DNA of 5,508 nt, taken from the NCBI GenBank assembly GCA_900554255.1, contig USGN01000091.1:1-5508 (forward strand), given 5' to 3'. The notes below the pieces were generated by a model. That model searched no databases, had not been told where the DNA came from, and worked only from the letters and a program-made list of their open reading frames with translations. A program made the translations under genes and the position numbers. The stretch comes from an uncultured Collinsella sp. Lineage in GTDB: Bacteria; Actinomycetota; Coriobacteriia; Coriobacteriales; Coriobacteriaceae. Below are positions 4,909 through 5,508 of this stretch, in pieces. Numbering within the stretch: the stretch's first letter is position 1; every line of letters begins with the position of its first letter.

Positions 4909-5508
4909 ATGGAACAGATTATCTTGAACATACTCGAGGCCCTGCGTCGCGGCGAGACCGTGGACGACAAGGCACTCGTCAAACTGATACATGCCGAGGC
5001 GCGCCGCGAGGGTGCCGACAAGCGCGATTTGGCCAAGCGCCGTCTGCTGCCGTTCTACCAGCGGGTTAAACGTGAGGAGCCGGCTCGGTGGGCTGCGTGG
5101 AATGTCGATTCCGATCTGGAACGTCAACTGCTGCAGGTGCTGCGTATGAAGCCGCGCCGAACGGCCTCGGGCGTGGCGACCATTACCGTCATCACCAAGC
5201 CCTGGCCGTGCTCGGGCGATTGCCTGTTTTGCCCCAACGACCTGCGCATGCCCAAGAGCTATCTGCATGCTGAGCCGGCGTGTGCCCGTGCGGAGCAAAA
5301 CTGCTTCGATCCGTATCTGCAGGTGAGCGCCCGTTTGACGGCGCTTTCGCAAATGGGGCATGCAACCGACAAGATCGAGCTCATTGTGCTCGGTGGTACC
5401 TGGAGTGACTATCCGGAAGGGTATCAAACATGGTTTATATCGGAGCTCTTCCGTGCGCTCAATGACGATGCCGTCGCCGGCGTGGCGGCCAACCCCATGT
5501 TGGCGCGT
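4909..5508 (+). CDS. elp3: Elp3: tRNA uridine-34 carboxymethyl-forming radical SAM/acetyltransferase, N-terminal part cut by window edge
   Basis: Bacterial homologue of the catalytic Elongator subunit. It uses a radical SAM [4Fe-4S] cluster and acetyl-CoA to build the cm5 group on wobble uridine of tRNA. The first 200 residues are visible: a basic helical N-terminal part (1-85), then GVATITVITKPWP (88-100) leading to the cluster cysteines C101-x3-C105-x2-C108. Next come NCFDPYLQVSARL (131-143) and MGHATDKIELIVLGGTWSDYPEGYQTWF (149-176), both typical of Elp3. The rest of the radical SAM domain and the acetyltransferase domain lie beyond the right edge. The residues after the last cluster cysteine read PND where Elp3 proteins commonly have PGG, a local divergence. 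The ATG at 4909-4911 has only a weak GGGG ribosome site two to three bases away, so initiation may be inefficient or the leader structure may matter. The family call is confident; the product in this organism is inferred. Confidence 0.87.
   Translation, partial: MEQIILNILEALRRGETVDDKALVKLIHAEARREGADKRDLAKRRLLPFYQRVKREEPARWAAWNVDSDLERQLLQVLRMKPRRTASGVATITVITKPWPCSGDCLFCPNDLRMPKSYLHAEPACARAEQNCFDPYLQVSARLTALSQMGHATDKIELIVLGGTWSDYPEGYQTWFISELFRALNDDAVAGVAANPMLAR

Noticed and set aside
4705..5427. 240-residue minus-strand open frame
   Set aside because: Antisense to both the DUF4097 C-terminus and elp3 and runs through the hairpin between them; no recognisable motifs.

Overview
The window is high-GC bacterial DNA with short intergenic regions. 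Its gene content (a Ski2-like helicase of an actinobacterial type, a divergent TrmB, a bacterial Elp3 and a membrane-linked XRE/DUF4097 pair) suggests a gut actinobacterium of the class Coriobacteriia, Collinsella-like. That assignment is inferred from protein style and composition; no rRNA or other phylogenetic marker is present.

Layout. The left half reads on the minus strand. At 2-790 is the N-terminal 263 residues of a superfamily 2 helicase, cut by the left edge. A 309-base gap (791-1099) follows and holds a striking inverted-repeat element at 912-1034. Next come a TrmB-type tRNA (guanine-N7) methyltransferase (1100-1939) and a class I SAM methyltransferase that looks like eukaryotic Trm9/ABH8 (2058-2930, GTG start). 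A 267-base divergent promoter region (2931-3197) separates these from the plus-strand half. There, an XRE-type DNA-binding protein with an alanine-rich linker and a C-terminal membrane hairpin (3198-3911) overlaps by 4 bases a membrane-anchored DUF4097 beta-repeat protein (3908-4810). A hairpin (4857-4890) follows, then the N-terminal 200 residues of Elp3 (4909-5508), cut by the right edge.

How they may work together. Three of the five genes point to tRNA modification. Elp3 makes the 5-carboxymethyl group on wobble uridine, Trm9 in eukaryotes methylates that group to mcm5U, and TrmB makes m7G in the variable loop. A Trm9-like and an Elp3 gene within 2 kb in a bacterium raises the possibility of a eukaryote-like wobble-uridine pathway; this is a hypothesis. 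The XRE/DUF4097 pair between them resembles envelope-sensing modules, with a membrane-held regulator and a surface-exposed repeat protein, and has no obvious link to the tRNA genes.

No tRNA, rRNA, CRISPR array or recognisable transposase was found.
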